Part shown: positions 35,016 to 43,498 of the stretch, piece after piece
Numbering within the stretch: the first letter of the stretch is position 1
Layout: each line of letters starts with the position of its first letter
Assembly (NCBI RefSeq): GCF_000745185.1
Contig: NZ_JQNJ01000001.1
Span: 1,697,501 to 1,761,500, forward strand
Direction of reading: 5' to 3'
DNA length: 64,000 bases
Source of the DNA: Muricauda sp. MAR_2010_75
GTDB taxonomy: Bacteria; Bacteroidota; Bacteroidia; Flavobacteriales; Flavobacteriaceae
Notes under the pieces: model-generated
Seen by the model: the letters and a program-made list of their open reading frames with translations, nothing else
Databases searched by the model: none
Told to the model about the DNA's origin: nothing
Made by a program: the position numbers and the translations under genes

Positions 35016-35231
35016 TTGAGCCCTGCTACCTTTTGGGAAGTGGACATTAACCTATTGGATATCAAAAAGGATAGGGACTTTATCATTGTAAGGATGCCCG
35101 AACGAGGTACGGATCTGGAAATTGGGCTTATTAAATTGACATATTCGCAAAGGGAGATTATCTCGGCATTGGAAAAGACCAAAGGAGGCTCAAAAAAGAC
35201 CCTTAATTTCTATAAAACGATTTCAATTTAA
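35016..35231 (+). CDS. Small DUF6922-like protein
   Basis: This is a 71-residue frame from a TTG at 35016; the frame is open upstream to 34983 but has no ATG. The sequence PATFWEVDINLLDIKKDRDF, IIVRMPERGTDLEIGLIKL, YSQREIISALEKTKGG, KKTLNFYKTI has the form of DUF6922 proteins, which often precede AbiEii-type toxins as antitoxin-like partners. No toxin follows here. It is the intact-frame paralogue of the broken copy at 18000-18231. It may be expressed from TTG or be a relic. It lies between the toxin-antitoxin pair and the integrase. Confidence 0.5.
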   Translation: MSPATFWEVDINLLDIKKDRDFIIVRMPERGTDLEIGLIKLTYSQREIISALEKTKGGSKKTLNFYKTISI

Positions 35232-35398
35232 AGGCACACGAAATGTAGCTGTCCCAATCAATGAACAAAAAAAGCCGCTTTAGGGATATGGTTTTAGTGC
35301 TTGAAAGCATGGCTGACAATTTTAAGTACTCCCTAACTGTGTGATTAAATAGTGACGATTACAGCTGTAGGGGTTTGTACTTCCCAAAGTGATTTTGG
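35232..35398. other. Spacer before integrase 3' end
   Basis: The 167 bases between the DUF6922-like stop and the integrase stop hold no coding frame or clear hairpin. Confidence 0.5.
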
Positions 35399-36724
35399 TC
35401 AAGGGCTTTGAACTTTTGTGATCTTGGCATTGATTTCATCCAATATTTTCTCGGAAACACTTTTACCATAGTGTTTTTCAGTTACCTGAACACTGGAATG
35501 TCCAAGTCCCGATGAGATTTTTCGGATATCGATACCCATGTCCAAGCCGATATTTGTCCATGTATCCCGAAGGGTATAGGTAGTAATTTTTTTTTCTATT
35601 CTAGCAAGTGCAGCAATTTTAGCTGCGTACTTGTTAAAAATTTTCACTTTTCCGTTATTGACTTTATGCATTCTTTCCGGAGTGGTGTCTTCCGGGATAA
35701 TAGGGAAAAGATACTCATCTTCCTTTTGTCCGTTCAAATAGAATCCAATGATTCTTAGAGCTTCTTCATTTTGTAAAACACTAAAGTAATCACCCTCATA
35801 GTGTGTCTTTTTTCTATAGTACTTTATGCGATTGTCCTCAAACTGATATCGTTTTATTGTTGCCATGTCATAATGGTTCATGCCCATGTTATTGAACATG
35901 AACAATAAATAGTTGCGCGTGTGCCAAATAGGGGTTTGTGGTTTTAGTTTCAATTTGCGAATGGCCATAATATCTCCCAAACTTAATGGGTCAGGAGCAT
36001 TTTCATGGCTTTGTTTCTTTATGTTTGATAGCGGGTTATGGTCTTTTAAATCGGAATAAGTTTTTCCTGCATCGTTCATTATGGCCTGTAGACTCCTAAG
36101 ATGGATGGAGGGAGTATTTCGTGATCTATATCGATTGCTCATATACGCTTTGAAATCTTTTAGGAAAGCATAGTCCATAGCTTTTATTTCCATATCCAAC
36201 TCCGAAAAATCTTCCAGCACCCTTAATTTTTTGTCCTCCATTTTATAAAGAGTTCTGATTGGAAGTGTATCATCCTGTCCCTTTAGATTTTTTCGAAATT
36301 TGACTAATGCTTTAAGTGCGTCCTCATAGGAACTGGCAGTTGAGTAGCGCTCCTCAAGGCGAAGGCGATTCAAGTATATTGCACCATGGTTTAGTATGGA
36401 GCGGGAAGGGGATTTTTTGAAAAACCTTTGCTCGATTTCAGATTTTAAACGACTTATTTCCCAATTTTTAATTTCACCTGCATTCTCATCCATCCATAAG
36501 TCTACATCTGAATAAATCTTCCGTGTACGCTTGGTATGCCTTGAAGCATTTAGTATTCCAGTTATTATCCCAGTTGAAAAATCATACTGGGTTTCCTTTA
36601 AATGTATATTGAAAGGGATGTCCCTAGTTTTTCTGACATGCCCTATACGAAGAACCAATGGGAATTTTTTATCTTTAGTTGTGTGGTCTGCTCGTTTATC
36701 AAAGGTAATCTTGATTGTGGCCAT
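35399..36724 (-). CDS. Tyrosine recombinase / integrase of Bacteroidota type
   Basis: This 441-residue protein has an N-terminal arm-binding domain (about 1-90), a SAM-like core-binding domain (about 110-240; YAFLKDFKAYMSNRYRSRNT) and a C-terminal catalytic domain. In that domain TYTLRDTW carries the second Arg (the usual His-Thr being Asp-Thr), GLGHSSVQVTEKHYGKS carries the final His and the nucleophile Tyr, and the first-Arg block reads FNNMGMNHYDMATI. The first Arg is therefore replaced by Asn, as in many Bacteroidota integrases (IntDOT also lacks it). The gene points away from a tRNA-Asn 3' fragment 141 bases from its start, the arrangement of an integrative element at its attachment site. 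Confidence 0.92.
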   Translation of the reverse strand: MATIKITFDKRADHTTKDKKFPLVLRIGHVRKTRDIPFNIHLKETQYDFSTGIITGILNASRHTKRTRKIYSDVDLWMDENAGEIKNWEISRLKSEIEQRFFKKSPSRSILNHGAIYLNRLRLEERYSTASSYEDALKALVKFRKNLKGQDDTLPIRTLYKMEDKKLRVLEDFSELDMEIKAMDYAFLKDFKAYMSNRYRSRNTPSIHLRSLQAIMNDAGKTYSDLKDHNPLSNIKKQSHENAPDPLSLGDIMAIRKLKLKPQTPIWHTRNYLLFMFNNMGMNHYDMATIKRYQFEDNRIKYYRKKTHYEGDYFSVLQNEEALRIIGFYLNGQKEDEYLFPIIPEDTTPERMHKVNNGKVKIFNKYAAKIAALARIEKKITTYTLRDTWTNIGLDMGIDIRKISSGLGHSSVQVTEKHYGKSVSEKILDEINAKITKVQSP

Positions 36725-36864
36725 ATTGTTATAAGGATTTCAGTGGCGTGCTTTCGGCGTGCTTTTTTTGGATTGAAATGGTTTTATATGGACTTAAAAT
36801 TAATAAAAACTACTGAAAAACAAATAGTTGAAAATATATAAATTCACACAAAACCATATATTAA

Positions 36865-36911
36865 CTGACTGTTAATCAGAGGGTCCTTGGTTCGAGCCCA
36901 AGAGGGGGAGC
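36865..36911 (+). other. tRNA-Asn 3' fragment, probable attachment site
   Basis: The fragment reads CTGACTGTTAATCAG (anticodon arm with GTT, Asn), variable loop AGGGTC-like bases, T arm CTTGG-TTCGAGC-CCAAG with five perfect pairs, and acceptor strand AGGGGGA plus G. The D arm and 5' acceptor half are absent: the bases before 36865 do not pair. This is the expected right-hand attachment repeat after integration into the 3' end of a tRNA-Asn gene. The intact tRNA should then lie to the left, beyond what I can see in this window. Confidence 0.85.
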
Positions 36912-36920
36912 AAAAATAAA

Positions 36921-36950
36921 AGAGCTGCACGAAAGTGTGGCTCTTTGTTG
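36921..36950 (+). terminator. Terminator after tRNA-Asn fragment
   Basis: AGAGCTGCAC-GAAA-GTGTGGCTCT forms a 10-bp stem with one GU pair, followed by TTGTTG. It belongs to the original tRNA-Asn transcript, so the bases right of 36865 are native chromosome. Confidence 0.75.
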
Positions 36951-37147
36951 TTTGGGGTGGGCGAGAAGTTTGTGATGAATGTAAGGGACAGCATGGGTTT
37001 ATTCTAAAAACAGTTACGGCGCAACTCTCTCCTTCATTGATTTAAACAAAGTTTTATTCGTATGAAAAATCGTTTACCTAGCTAAGGTTAAAAACCAATT
37101 TTTTGTACCTTATTTCCATAAATACTTGTAAATCAAACATTGACCAA
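36951..37147. other. Leader region before DUF4421 gene
   Basis: Non-coding stretch downstream of the tRNA terminator. It should carry the promoter of the DUF4421 gene, but I see no strong TAnnTTTG box. Confidence 0.35.
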
Positions 37148-38155
37148 ATGCAAGGAATAAACCGCTGTCCTCCTGTTAAGATATTTGTTGGTCTTTTGTT
37201 TGCCTTTGCCTTAAACGTAATGGTTTTCACTCAAATTTATGGACAGGAAGCTGTAGATTCCAATATCATCTCCTATACCGATAAACTTGCTTACGGTGTT
37301 GATTTAAGTACGGATATAGATGAATTTATTGTGAGCGGTCCTGACACTGAAAATTTTCACTTGGTTACCAACAATGATGTAAAGCTTACACTGCGGTTGA
37401 ACTACAAATTCTTGAATTTAAGTTTTGGGTTTTCCCCGGGATTTTTATCAGGAAATGATGATGATGAACTAAAAGGGGATAGCTCCTTTACGGAATATCA
37501 GGTGAATATGTTTCCCGGAAGATTTGTGCAAAATGTCTTTTTTAGAAGGATGAAGGGATTTTATGTAGAAAATACCGAAGATTTTGTACCACTGTGGCAG
37601 GAAGGTACAGACCCTTATTTACAATTCCCAGATTTAAAAAGCATTGAATGGGGAGGGTATACAGGCTTTGTCCTAAATGAAAAATTTTCGCTTAGGTCTT
37701 TGCTTAACCGACAAGAATGGCAATTAACGAGCAGTGGAAGCTTTATACCCGCATTACGTTATAATTTTACAAAGTTGGCCAACACTTTTGAAAGTGGGTC
37801 CTACGGTAAAGAAAATCAGGTTGATTTACGCGCGGATCTTGGATATTATTACAACTATGTGGTATCGCCAAAAGTTAACATTGCACCCTACGCACGTGCA
37901 GGTATTGGACCCAAAACATCCAAATATACGTTGGATGGTGTGGTTGATAAAAACACCTATTTTGTTTCCGATTACGGCGGGGGACTCCAATTGGGGTACA
38001 ATACAGACCAACTCTACATGGGAATTAGGGGTAGTTTTAATGGCTATACCTACAAGGATGAAAGCGATAATACCATATCCAATAATTTATGGCATGGCCT
38101 TTTTTATATTGGATACCGATTTGAAACACCCGAAAAGTTGAAAAATCTTTTTTGA
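37148..38155 (+). CDS. DUF4421-family outer-membrane beta-barrel protein
   Basis: The start at 37148 (MQGINRCPPVKIFVGLLFAF) gives a typical signal peptide cleaved near IYGQE; 15 more residues upstream are possible. The remaining ~300 residues alternate amphipathic strands (VKLTLRLNYKFLNLSFGFSP, ADLGYYYNYVVSPKVNIAPY, GLFYIGYRFETPE) and contain DKLAYGVDLSTDIDEFIV at the N-terminus, all DUF4421 features. Probably an outer-membrane barrel of unknown cargo. It is convergent with the next gene (45 bases between the stops). Confidence 0.8.
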   Translation: MQGINRCPPVKIFVGLLFAFALNVMVFTQIYGQEAVDSNIISYTDKLAYGVDLSTDIDEFIVSGPDTENFHLVTNNDVKLTLRLNYKFLNLSFGFSPGFLSGNDDDELKGDSSFTEYQVNMFPGRFVQNVFFRRMKGFYVENTEDFVPLWQEGTDPYLQFPDLKSIEWGGYTGFVLNEKFSLRSLLNRQEWQLTSSGSFIPALRYNFTKLANTFESGSYGKENQVDLRADLGYYYNYVVSPKVNIAPYARAGIGPKTSKYTLDGVVDKNTYFVSDYGGGLQLGYNTDQLYMGIRGSFNGYTYKDESDNTISNNLWHGLFYIGYRFETPEKLKNLF

Positions 38156-38200
38156 GGATATTCGTAATGATTTTCAAGATATTTCAGAGCGATACTGTCT

Positions 38201-39988
38201 TTAATTATGAACCACTTCCGAAGGAATCCTTAGTGTAAATAGGTGTTGGTTCACGCCTTTCATACCCAATTTAAATACCTTGACTTCCTTGCTTTGCAGT
38301 TTGCTGCCGTAATTTCTATAAATAGTGGCTTTTATATAAGTAGGCGTGACCTGCTTGTTACCATGATAGGTGGCATTGATTTTCCAGGTGCCCAACAATT
38401 CATTGTCTAGAAGAAAATCTGCCATGGCGTAACCCAATTCCTTTTCTGAGCGGATTCTATTCGGCATTTCAGCTAGGGTATGTTTCCACTCAAAATATTG
38501 GTTGTCAGGATTTACAAACTGTAGGTCGAATTCTGCTTCAGAATCGTTCCAATCAAAGACCAAACGCGTGCTACGTTCATCAAAATCTTTCTTTCGCTTT
38601 TTGATTTTCAGGGAGCCGTTGTCCAAATCAAAGAGGTTGTCCACCTCCCGTTGCATGATTGCGGCAAGCTCCATACTGTCTTTGGGCAACAGGCCTTCCT
38701 CCAAAAGATAAGAATGCCGTGCATAGAGCGATGCGGCTGACTCAGGTTTGTCCAGATTGCGGTAACTGTTGGCCATATCAATAAAGCTCTGGGCATATTC
38801 AGGCCGAAGCTTGTACACCTGTTTGTAGAGCGCATGTGCCTTTTCCTGCTGGCCCTGCGCTTCCAACACATAGGCCATGGCCTTCAGTAGCACTGGATTG
38901 TTATCGTTCAATTCAACATATTCGTCATAGATGGTATTGGCGAATGCTTCATCCTTATCATAAAAGTATCGGTAGGAATCGAGATAAAAGAAGGCGTGAT
39001 TGGCGTATTTACGCTTATTGTTTTCAAATACGGTCCGAGCAGCTTCAGGTGACCCACTTTCCTTGAGTTCTGTGAGATAACCAGGCAAAGAAGCACCGAC
39101 TCCCTCAGCATCTACTAAATCTTCGGTGAGATAATTGTTTCGCAGTTTTGCCCGATCATAGGGTAAGCCTTCTCCTTCTTTTGGGATGACCGTTCCTGTT
39201 TTGGTATTGATGACGACGACCCCGTTTATGCCCAAGTGCCCATATCGCGCTAACCCGGCATAGGACGGAATAAAAGCAACTCTCCGAAGGTTGCCCCACA
39301 GAGTACTGCATTTTATACGAGTCAATACAACACCGTCCACATCAAAAACAGCTTGCCCTCTAGATAAGCCAGGAGAGGATGAGCCTTTGTTCAAAGAAAG
39401 GCTTTGGATTATGTTTGAAGGCCTTATTAGGCTGCCTCGGGACCGCATGAACACTTTTAATTCATCAGTTGTGGGATCGCATTTAGCAGCTACCCCTGCA
39501 AATCTTCCAGTGATTACAAAATCAAGGCTGGGAGCTAGATCAAACTCATCCTCATCGATTATACGAAGTGAGTAGCTAGCCGTTTCTTTGTTTAAGTACC
39601 CGAAGGCAGATTTGATGATATTGGGATTGGAATCGTACTCCAATTCCAATTCTCTCTGGCCTTTCAATACTTTTTTCGACACCGTAACCTCATCCAGTTC
39701 TTCCACTCGTATCTTCATTTGGATATTGAGGATTTTGGTGACATCTTCTACGATAACAGAGATGGTGTCCATCCCAACATAGGTGAACCGGAGTTCCTCT
39801 TTGGGCTTGGCCATGATTTCATACATACCGTTTTGGTCAGAACCAATGTTGTCTCCCGAAGAAAGATTGGCAATGTGAACATCCTGTAACGGATTTCCTA
39901 GATTGGTAACTTTCCCATGAATGTTTTTTTGCCCGTAGGAAAATGTCAAAAAGAGAAGAAAAATACTGGTTGTGGCAATTGCTTTCAA
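38201..39988 (-). CDS. Carboxypeptidase-regulatory-like / plug-like / TPR protein
   Basis: The TTG at 39986-39988 gives a signal peptide directly (MKAIATTSIFLLFLTFSYGQ); a GTG at 40075 would add 29 residues before it and no ATG fits. The domains are a CarboxypepD_reg-like Ig fold (about 20-105; GKVTNLGNPLQDVHIANLSS), a partial TonB plug-like region (GLARYGHLGINGVVVINTKTG at about 250) and two or more TPRs (PVLLKAMAYVLEAQGQQEKA, QSFIDMANSYRNLDKPESA). A C-terminal beta region with FDWNDSEAEFDLQFVNP ends the protein. There is no barrel, so this is not a transporter. It is probably a periplasmic or outer-membrane-associated scaffold. The start is less certain than the rest. Confidence 0.78.
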   Translation of the reverse strand: MKAIATTSIFLLFLTFSYGQKNIHGKVTNLGNPLQDVHIANLSSGDNIGSDQNGMYEIMAKPKEELRFTYVGMDTISVIVEDVTKILNIQMKIRVEELDEVTVSKKVLKGQRELELEYDSNPNIIKSAFGYLNKETASYSLRIIDEDEFDLAPSLDFVITGRFAGVAAKCDPTTDELKVFMRSRGSLIRPSNIIQSLSLNKGSSSPGLSRGQAVFDVDGVVLTRIKCSTLWGNLRRVAFIPSYAGLARYGHLGINGVVVINTKTGTVIPKEGEGLPYDRAKLRNNYLTEDLVDAEGVGASLPGYLTELKESGSPEAARTVFENNKRKYANHAFFYLDSYRYFYDKDEAFANTIYDEYVELNDNNPVLLKAMAYVLEAQGQQEKAHALYKQVYKLRPEYAQSFIDMANSYRNLDKPESAASLYARHSYLLEEGLLPKDSMELAAIMQREVDNLFDLDNGSLKIKKRKKDFDERSTRLVFDWNDSEAEFDLQFVNPDNQYFEWKHTLAEMPNRIRSEKELGYAMADFLLDNELLGTWKINATYHGNKQVTPTYIKATIYRNYGSKLQSKEVKVFKLGMKGVNQHLFTLRIPSEVVHN

Positions 39989-40179
39989 TACCGTTGGATT
40001 TTTGTGTTTACAAATTGTGTTTTTTACAACGGGGGAATTTTTCTGACAAAGATTGTAACGTCTATGTCTACCCACAAGATAATATTATTTTATCAGCGGG
40101 CATGTAAAAAGTATCAAAAATTGGTCCAAAGTGCTATTTTTCAATGAGTTTTTATGCAAAGCAGAATGGACCAAATCGT

Positions 40180-40202
40180 AAAAACCACCAATTTTGGCGG
40201 CT
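40180..40202 (-). terminator. Terminator of PepSY gene
   Basis: On the minus strand GCCGCC-AAAATT-GGTGGT pairs over 6 bp with two GU pairs and is followed by TTTTTACG. It lies about 30 bases after the PepSY stop. Confidence 0.6.
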
Positions 40203-40230
40203 TTTTGTTGTAGGAAAGAAATAGAGACTT

Positions 40231-40740
40231 TTAAACAAACAAGAGTATCACCGTTAGCAAAAAACCTGCTGCTGCAAAATACAGTCCGTTTTTGTAGATG
40301 GGAGCCTTGGGCCGGAACATAAAGAAGGCCGATACCGCAAAGAACAAAAGGGCAACCCCAAAGAAAATACCCAGCCAGAACAAAGGGTGCCCCGAGTGCA
40401 TTTTGTGCAATTTGTTCATATTGTCCAAAAGCTTAGGCAGGCGTTTTTCAGTATAAGTAGTTTCCCCGGTCTTTATGTTATAGGTCCCCCCATTAAAATA
40501 CATCAGGCCGCTTTCGGTTTTATCGACCTTAAATCCTCTTTTTCGCAAAGCGGCACCCAGAGCCTCTTCTTCGAGATTGGGCTCCAAGGTAGCCTGTATC
40601 TGGACTTCACTCTTCATATAATCGGTGTTCCTAAAGGTGAGCACGATGCCGCTTATGGCATAAACGGCCATAATGCCCGCCAAAAAGAATCCAAGGTACC
40701 TGTGGATTTCCCGGAATGTATTTTCTGATTTTCTTCCCAT
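40231..40740 (-). CDS. PepSY-type integral membrane protein
   Basis: This 169-residue protein has its first membrane helix at about 15-34 (LGFFLAGIMAVYAISGIVLT), then a PepSY-like external part (EEALGAALRKRGFKVDKTES, MYFNGGTYNIKTGETTYTEK). HKMHSGHPLFWLGIFFGVAL opens the second helix (about 120-140) and a third follows (FAAAGFLLTVILLFV). PepSY proteins of this size accompany TonB-dependent siderophore or cation uptake or reduction systems. No receptor is adjacent, so the role is open. The neighbours are a YceI gene upstream on the same strand and the CarboxypepD/TPR gene downstream. Confidence 0.82.
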   Translation of the reverse strand: MGRKSENTFREIHRYLGFFLAGIMAVYAISGIVLTFRNTDYMKSEVQIQATLEPNLEEEALGAALRKRGFKVDKTESGLMYFNGGTYNIKTGETTYTEKRLPKLLDNMNKLHKMHSGHPLFWLGIFFGVALLFFAVSAFFMFRPKAPIYKNGLYFAAAGFLLTVILLFV

Positions 40741-40781
40741 AATTTTACTTTGAGGCCCTAAATAAATGTATCAAAAGAATC

Positions 40782-40813
40782 AGGACCAAAAACCCATAAG
40801 GTAATTTGGTCCT
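40782..40813 (-). terminator. Terminator after yceI-like gene
   Basis: AGGACCAAA and TTTGGTCCT form a 9-bp stem with a 14-base loop. T-rich sequence follows on both strands. It separates the YceI gene from the PepSY gene. Confidence 0.6.
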
Positions 40814-40841
40814 TTCTTATTCTCTTTTTCTAATAGTAGTT

Positions 40842-41402
40842 TTATTGTTGTGCCATCTCTAGGTTTATGGTAATATCTACATCATCACCCAAAGTTGGGG
40901 TGTCACCACCCACACCAAATTCCAACCTATTCACTGTGCCCGTGATTTTAAGACCGGCCTTTAATTTTTGGCTTCTTTGGTCCGTTATGACACCGTTCAC
41001 TTTTCCCTCTAAGGTAACGGGCTTGGTAGTACCATGCATGGTTAAATCACCGGTCAGCATAAAGGTCTTGTCCCCGGTTTTCTCATAGCCAGTAGTTTTA
41101 AAGGTAATGGATGGATGTTTCTCTGCGGCAAAAAAGTCATCACTTCGTAGATGATCGTCCCTTCTGGAGTTGTCGGTATCTATGCTGGTTGTTTTAATGT
41201 CAACCATGAATTCGGCATCCTCAAAAGTATCTGTAGCCGTTGCGGTGATATCAAAATCTCCAAAATGGCCTTCAACTTCAGAGATCATTAAGTGGGTTAT
41301 GGCAAAACCTACTTTGGAGTGCGCTGGATCAGATTTCCATGTGGACTGTGCAGTGACGGCCAAACCTAGTAATAGTGCCAAAGTCAAAGTTATTTTTTTC
41401 AT
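40842..41402 (-). CDS. YceI-family periplasmic lipid-binding protein
   Basis: The start at 41400-41402 (MKKITLTLALLLGLAVTAQS) gives a signal peptide; an upstream start would add 15 residues. The 186-residue product follows the YceI pattern: TWKSDPAHSKVGFAITHLMI, the EGHFGDFDITATATD strand, RDDHLRSDDFFAAEKHPSIT, then MLTGDLTMHGTTKPVTLEGK and the C-terminal RLEFGVGGDTPTLGDDVDIT. YceI proteins carry isoprenoid-type lipids such as polyprenyl quinone precursors in an eight-stranded barrel. It is divergent from the LytS gene by 288 bases. Confidence 0.93.
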   Translation of the reverse strand: MKKITLTLALLLGLAVTAQSTWKSDPAHSKVGFAITHLMISEVEGHFGDFDITATATDTFEDAEFMVDIKTTSIDTDNSRRDDHLRSDDFFAAEKHPSITFKTTGYEKTGDKTFMLTGDLTMHGTTKPVTLEGKVNGVITDQRSQKLKAGLKITGTVNRLEFGVGGDTPTLGDDVDITINLEMAQQ

Positions 41403-41690
41403 GATGTGTTTAAATTTAGGTGTTAGTGATTGTTTAATTCGTTTCAAGCGTTAAAGTATCATAATTTATTTAGAAACTTTAATTTTTAAAAAGATGAAGA
41501 TCAATATGGTAAAATAGAGTTGAACTTTAAACAATTTTCTGTGAACGACTCAGGTTGACCCCTAATCAACTGGTTTGTAGAAAACTATAGTTAAGGTGTT
41601 GTTCATGGGGTTAACTTTGTTGTTGGCGAAACAGTTTTTTTCCAGACCTTTTTTATCGCTAGTTTTGATTCTTGATTTAATTGGAACGAA
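41403..41690. other. Intergenic region between yceI-like gene and LytS pair
   Basis: These 288 bases contain both divergent promoters; no convincing -7 boxes or hairpins were seen. Confidence 0.35.
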
Positions 41691-42689
41691 TTGATTTCTA
41701 GAAAGGAACTTCTTTTTCAAATTGTACTTCACATAATTGTGCTGTTGTTCTTCTCTTTTGATAAGAACAGGGAGGCCATTAATGTGGACAGGGCCATATT
41801 TCTTTTGTATTATAGTGTGGCCACAGTGGTAATCACTTATTTCTTAATGCCAAGATACCTTTATAAAAAAAAATATTGGCAATTTTTTGTAGCATTCTTC
41901 GCAGTGGTCACGACCGTGATTGCGATAGAGGAATTGGTTCTGGAACCCCTAATGTTTCCAAACACCAGAAGGGGAAATGGGTTCCCAGGGGTATATGCCT
42001 CCCTTTTGGGTATTTTACCTGTAATGACCATACTTTCGGGTTGTAAGTTTGGTTGGGATGCCCTGCAGAAACAAGCCGAAATTGACGAGCTACAGTCCAC
42101 GATTCAAGAAAGTGAACTGCAATTTTTACGTTCGCAGATCAACCCTCATTTTTTGTTCAATAACCTGAACAACCTGTACTCTTATGCACTTCAGAATTCG
42201 CCCAAAACACCAGAGATTATATTGGAAATGAGCGGAGTGCTCCGGTACATGTTGTACGAATCCAAAGAACAGTTTGTTCCCCTAAAAAAGGAAATTGAAC
42301 AACTGGACAACTTTATTCGCTTGTATAAATTACAGATTGAGAACAGGGGGGATGTTAATTTTGAAACGGTCAACATAAAACCAGGCTACAAGATTGCACC
42401 ACTTATATTGATTGTGTTTATAGAAAATGCCTTTAAGCACAGTCAATCTGGGCAATCTTCCAATATTGAAATAGATATTTCTGTAAAAATGACCGACTCC
42501 GTCTTGGAGTTTAACTGTAAGAACAACTTTGAGGCCGTACCTAGTCTGGACACCATTGCAAAAGGAATAGGACTAAGGAACGTGCAAAAACGATTGGAAC
42601 TTTTATATCCCAATAAGCACAAGTTGGAGATAAGTGAGGAAAACAACTCTTATATTGTATACCTAAGGCTGGAACTTGAAAAAGCATAA
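41691..42689 (+). CDS. LytS/YehU-type sensor histidine kinase
   Basis: The start is TTG at 41691: a stop lies in frame at 41673 and no ATG precedes the first helix. Membrane helices span about 1-120 (FQIVLHIIVLLFFSF, FLLYYSVATVVITYFLM, FFVAFFAVVTTVIAIEEL, LLGILPVMTIL), and a short coiled coil follows. The His_kinase domain has LRSQINPHFLFNNLNNLYSY, whose His is the phospho-acceptor, and a HATPase region with ILIVFIENAFKHSQSG and GIGLRNVQKRLELLYP. It partners the LytTR regulator 5 bases downstream. Confidence 0.92.
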   Translation: MISRKELLFQIVLHIIVLLFFSFDKNREAINVDRAIFLLYYSVATVVITYFLMPRYLYKKKYWQFFVAFFAVVTTVIAIEELVLEPLMFPNTRRGNGFPGVYASLLGILPVMTILSGCKFGWDALQKQAEIDELQSTIQESELQFLRSQINPHFLFNNLNNLYSYALQNSPKTPEIILEMSGVLRYMLYESKEQFVPLKKEIEQLDNFIRLYKLQIENRGDVNFETVNIKPGYKIAPLILIVFIENAFKHSQSGQSSNIEIDISVKMTDSVLEFNCKNNFEAVPSLDTIAKGIGLRNVQKRLELLYPNKHKLEISEENNSYIVYLRLELEKA

Positions 42690-42694
42690 GGAAT

Positions 42695-43384
42695 ATGAGA
42701 TGTATCATTGTTGAAGATCAACCCCCTGCCCAACGAATTCTTCAAAAGTTCATAGAAGATGTCAATCACCTTGAGTTGGTCGGGATATTCTCTGACGGGT
42801 TACAGGCCATGGAGTTTTTGAACTCAAAACCTGTGGACTTAATGTTTTTGGACATCCACTTACCCAAAATCAATGGCATTGAGTTTTTAAAAAGTATACC
42901 AGATGCGCCCCATGTAATTCTCACCACTGCTTTTTCGGAATATGCTCTGGAAGGATATGACCTCAACGTAGTGGATTATTTGCTGAAACCGTTCTCTTTT
43001 CAACGTTTTCTTCAGGCGGTAAATAAAGCCAGCATGAAACAAGAACAGGAAGAAGCCGTTACATCCAATCAAATCAGTGAGATCTATGTCAAGTCCAGTC
43101 ACGAGCACATTAAAGTGTCTGTCAACGATATTTTGGCCATTTCTTCTGATTCCGATTACACAGAAATCCGTACCGAAAAAAGAAAGGTACTTTCCAATGA
43201 ACCCTTACGGCATTGGGTGGATATTTTAGGGCCACCCCATTTTTTCCAAGTCCACAAGTCACATATTGTGAACACCAAAAAGATAGACCGTATATCAGGA
43301 AACTTGGTTTATCTTATTGACGGCTCAAAAATACCGTTGGGCCGTGCCTACAAAGACCACTTTCTGAAAAATATCTTGGGGTAA
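42695..43384 (+). CDS. LytTR-family response regulator
   Basis: This 229-residue protein has a receiver domain with E7/D8, phospho-acceptor D53 (LMFLDIHLPKINGIEFL) and K in VDYLLKPF, followed by a LytTR DNA-binding domain from about 125 (EIYVKSSHEHIKVSVNDILA, FFQVHKSHIVNTKKIDRI). It forms a two-component pair with the upstream kinase. It is followed by a xylanase gene in the same direction, but the operator and promoter between them suggest separate control. Confidence 0.95.
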   Translation: MRCIIVEDQPPAQRILQKFIEDVNHLELVGIFSDGLQAMEFLNSKPVDLMFLDIHLPKINGIEFLKSIPDAPHVILTTAFSEYALEGYDLNVVDYLLKPFSFQRFLQAVNKASMKQEQEEAVTSNQISEIYVKSSHEHIKVSVNDILAISSDSDYTEIRTEKRKVLSNEPLRHWVDILGPPHFFQVHKSHIVNTKKIDRISGNLVYLIDGSKIPLGRAYKDHFLKNILG

Positions 43385-43422
43385 AGAGCAATTGTGTTTT
43401 TATCATAAAGACCCTCCACAAT

Positions 43423-43434
43423 GCAATCGATTGT
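43423..43434 (+). promoter_or_regulatory. LacI-type operator of the exported GH10 gene
   Basis: GCAATCGATTGT differs by one base from the perfect palindrome at 54996 (GCAATCGATTGC) and by two from the site at 49242. It lies just upstream of the TATATTTG box at 43447, near the expected -33 position, so a bound repressor would block the promoter. Confidence 0.7.
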
Positions 43435-43446
43435 TTGGCTTTTGAT

Positions 43447-43454
43447 TATATTTG
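43447..43454 (+). promoter_or_regulatory. -7 promoter box of the exported GH10 gene
   Basis: TATATTTG matches the Bacteroidota -7 consensus TAnnTTTG and lies 45 bases before the GH10 ATG at 43499. It supports that start, since the longer frame from 43421 would include the promoter. Confidence 0.6.
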
Positions 43455-43498
43455 GCACAATCACTGATAATCAATCTATTGTACTTAAAATTTTACAA

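Noticed and set aside
36865-36911. Functional tRNA-Asn gene
   Set aside because: Only the 3' half is present; the bases before it cannot form D arm or 5' acceptor strand.
38201-39988. TonB-dependent transporter
   Set aside because: It has a CarboxypepD domain and plug-like stretch, but the rest is TPR and there is no barrel.
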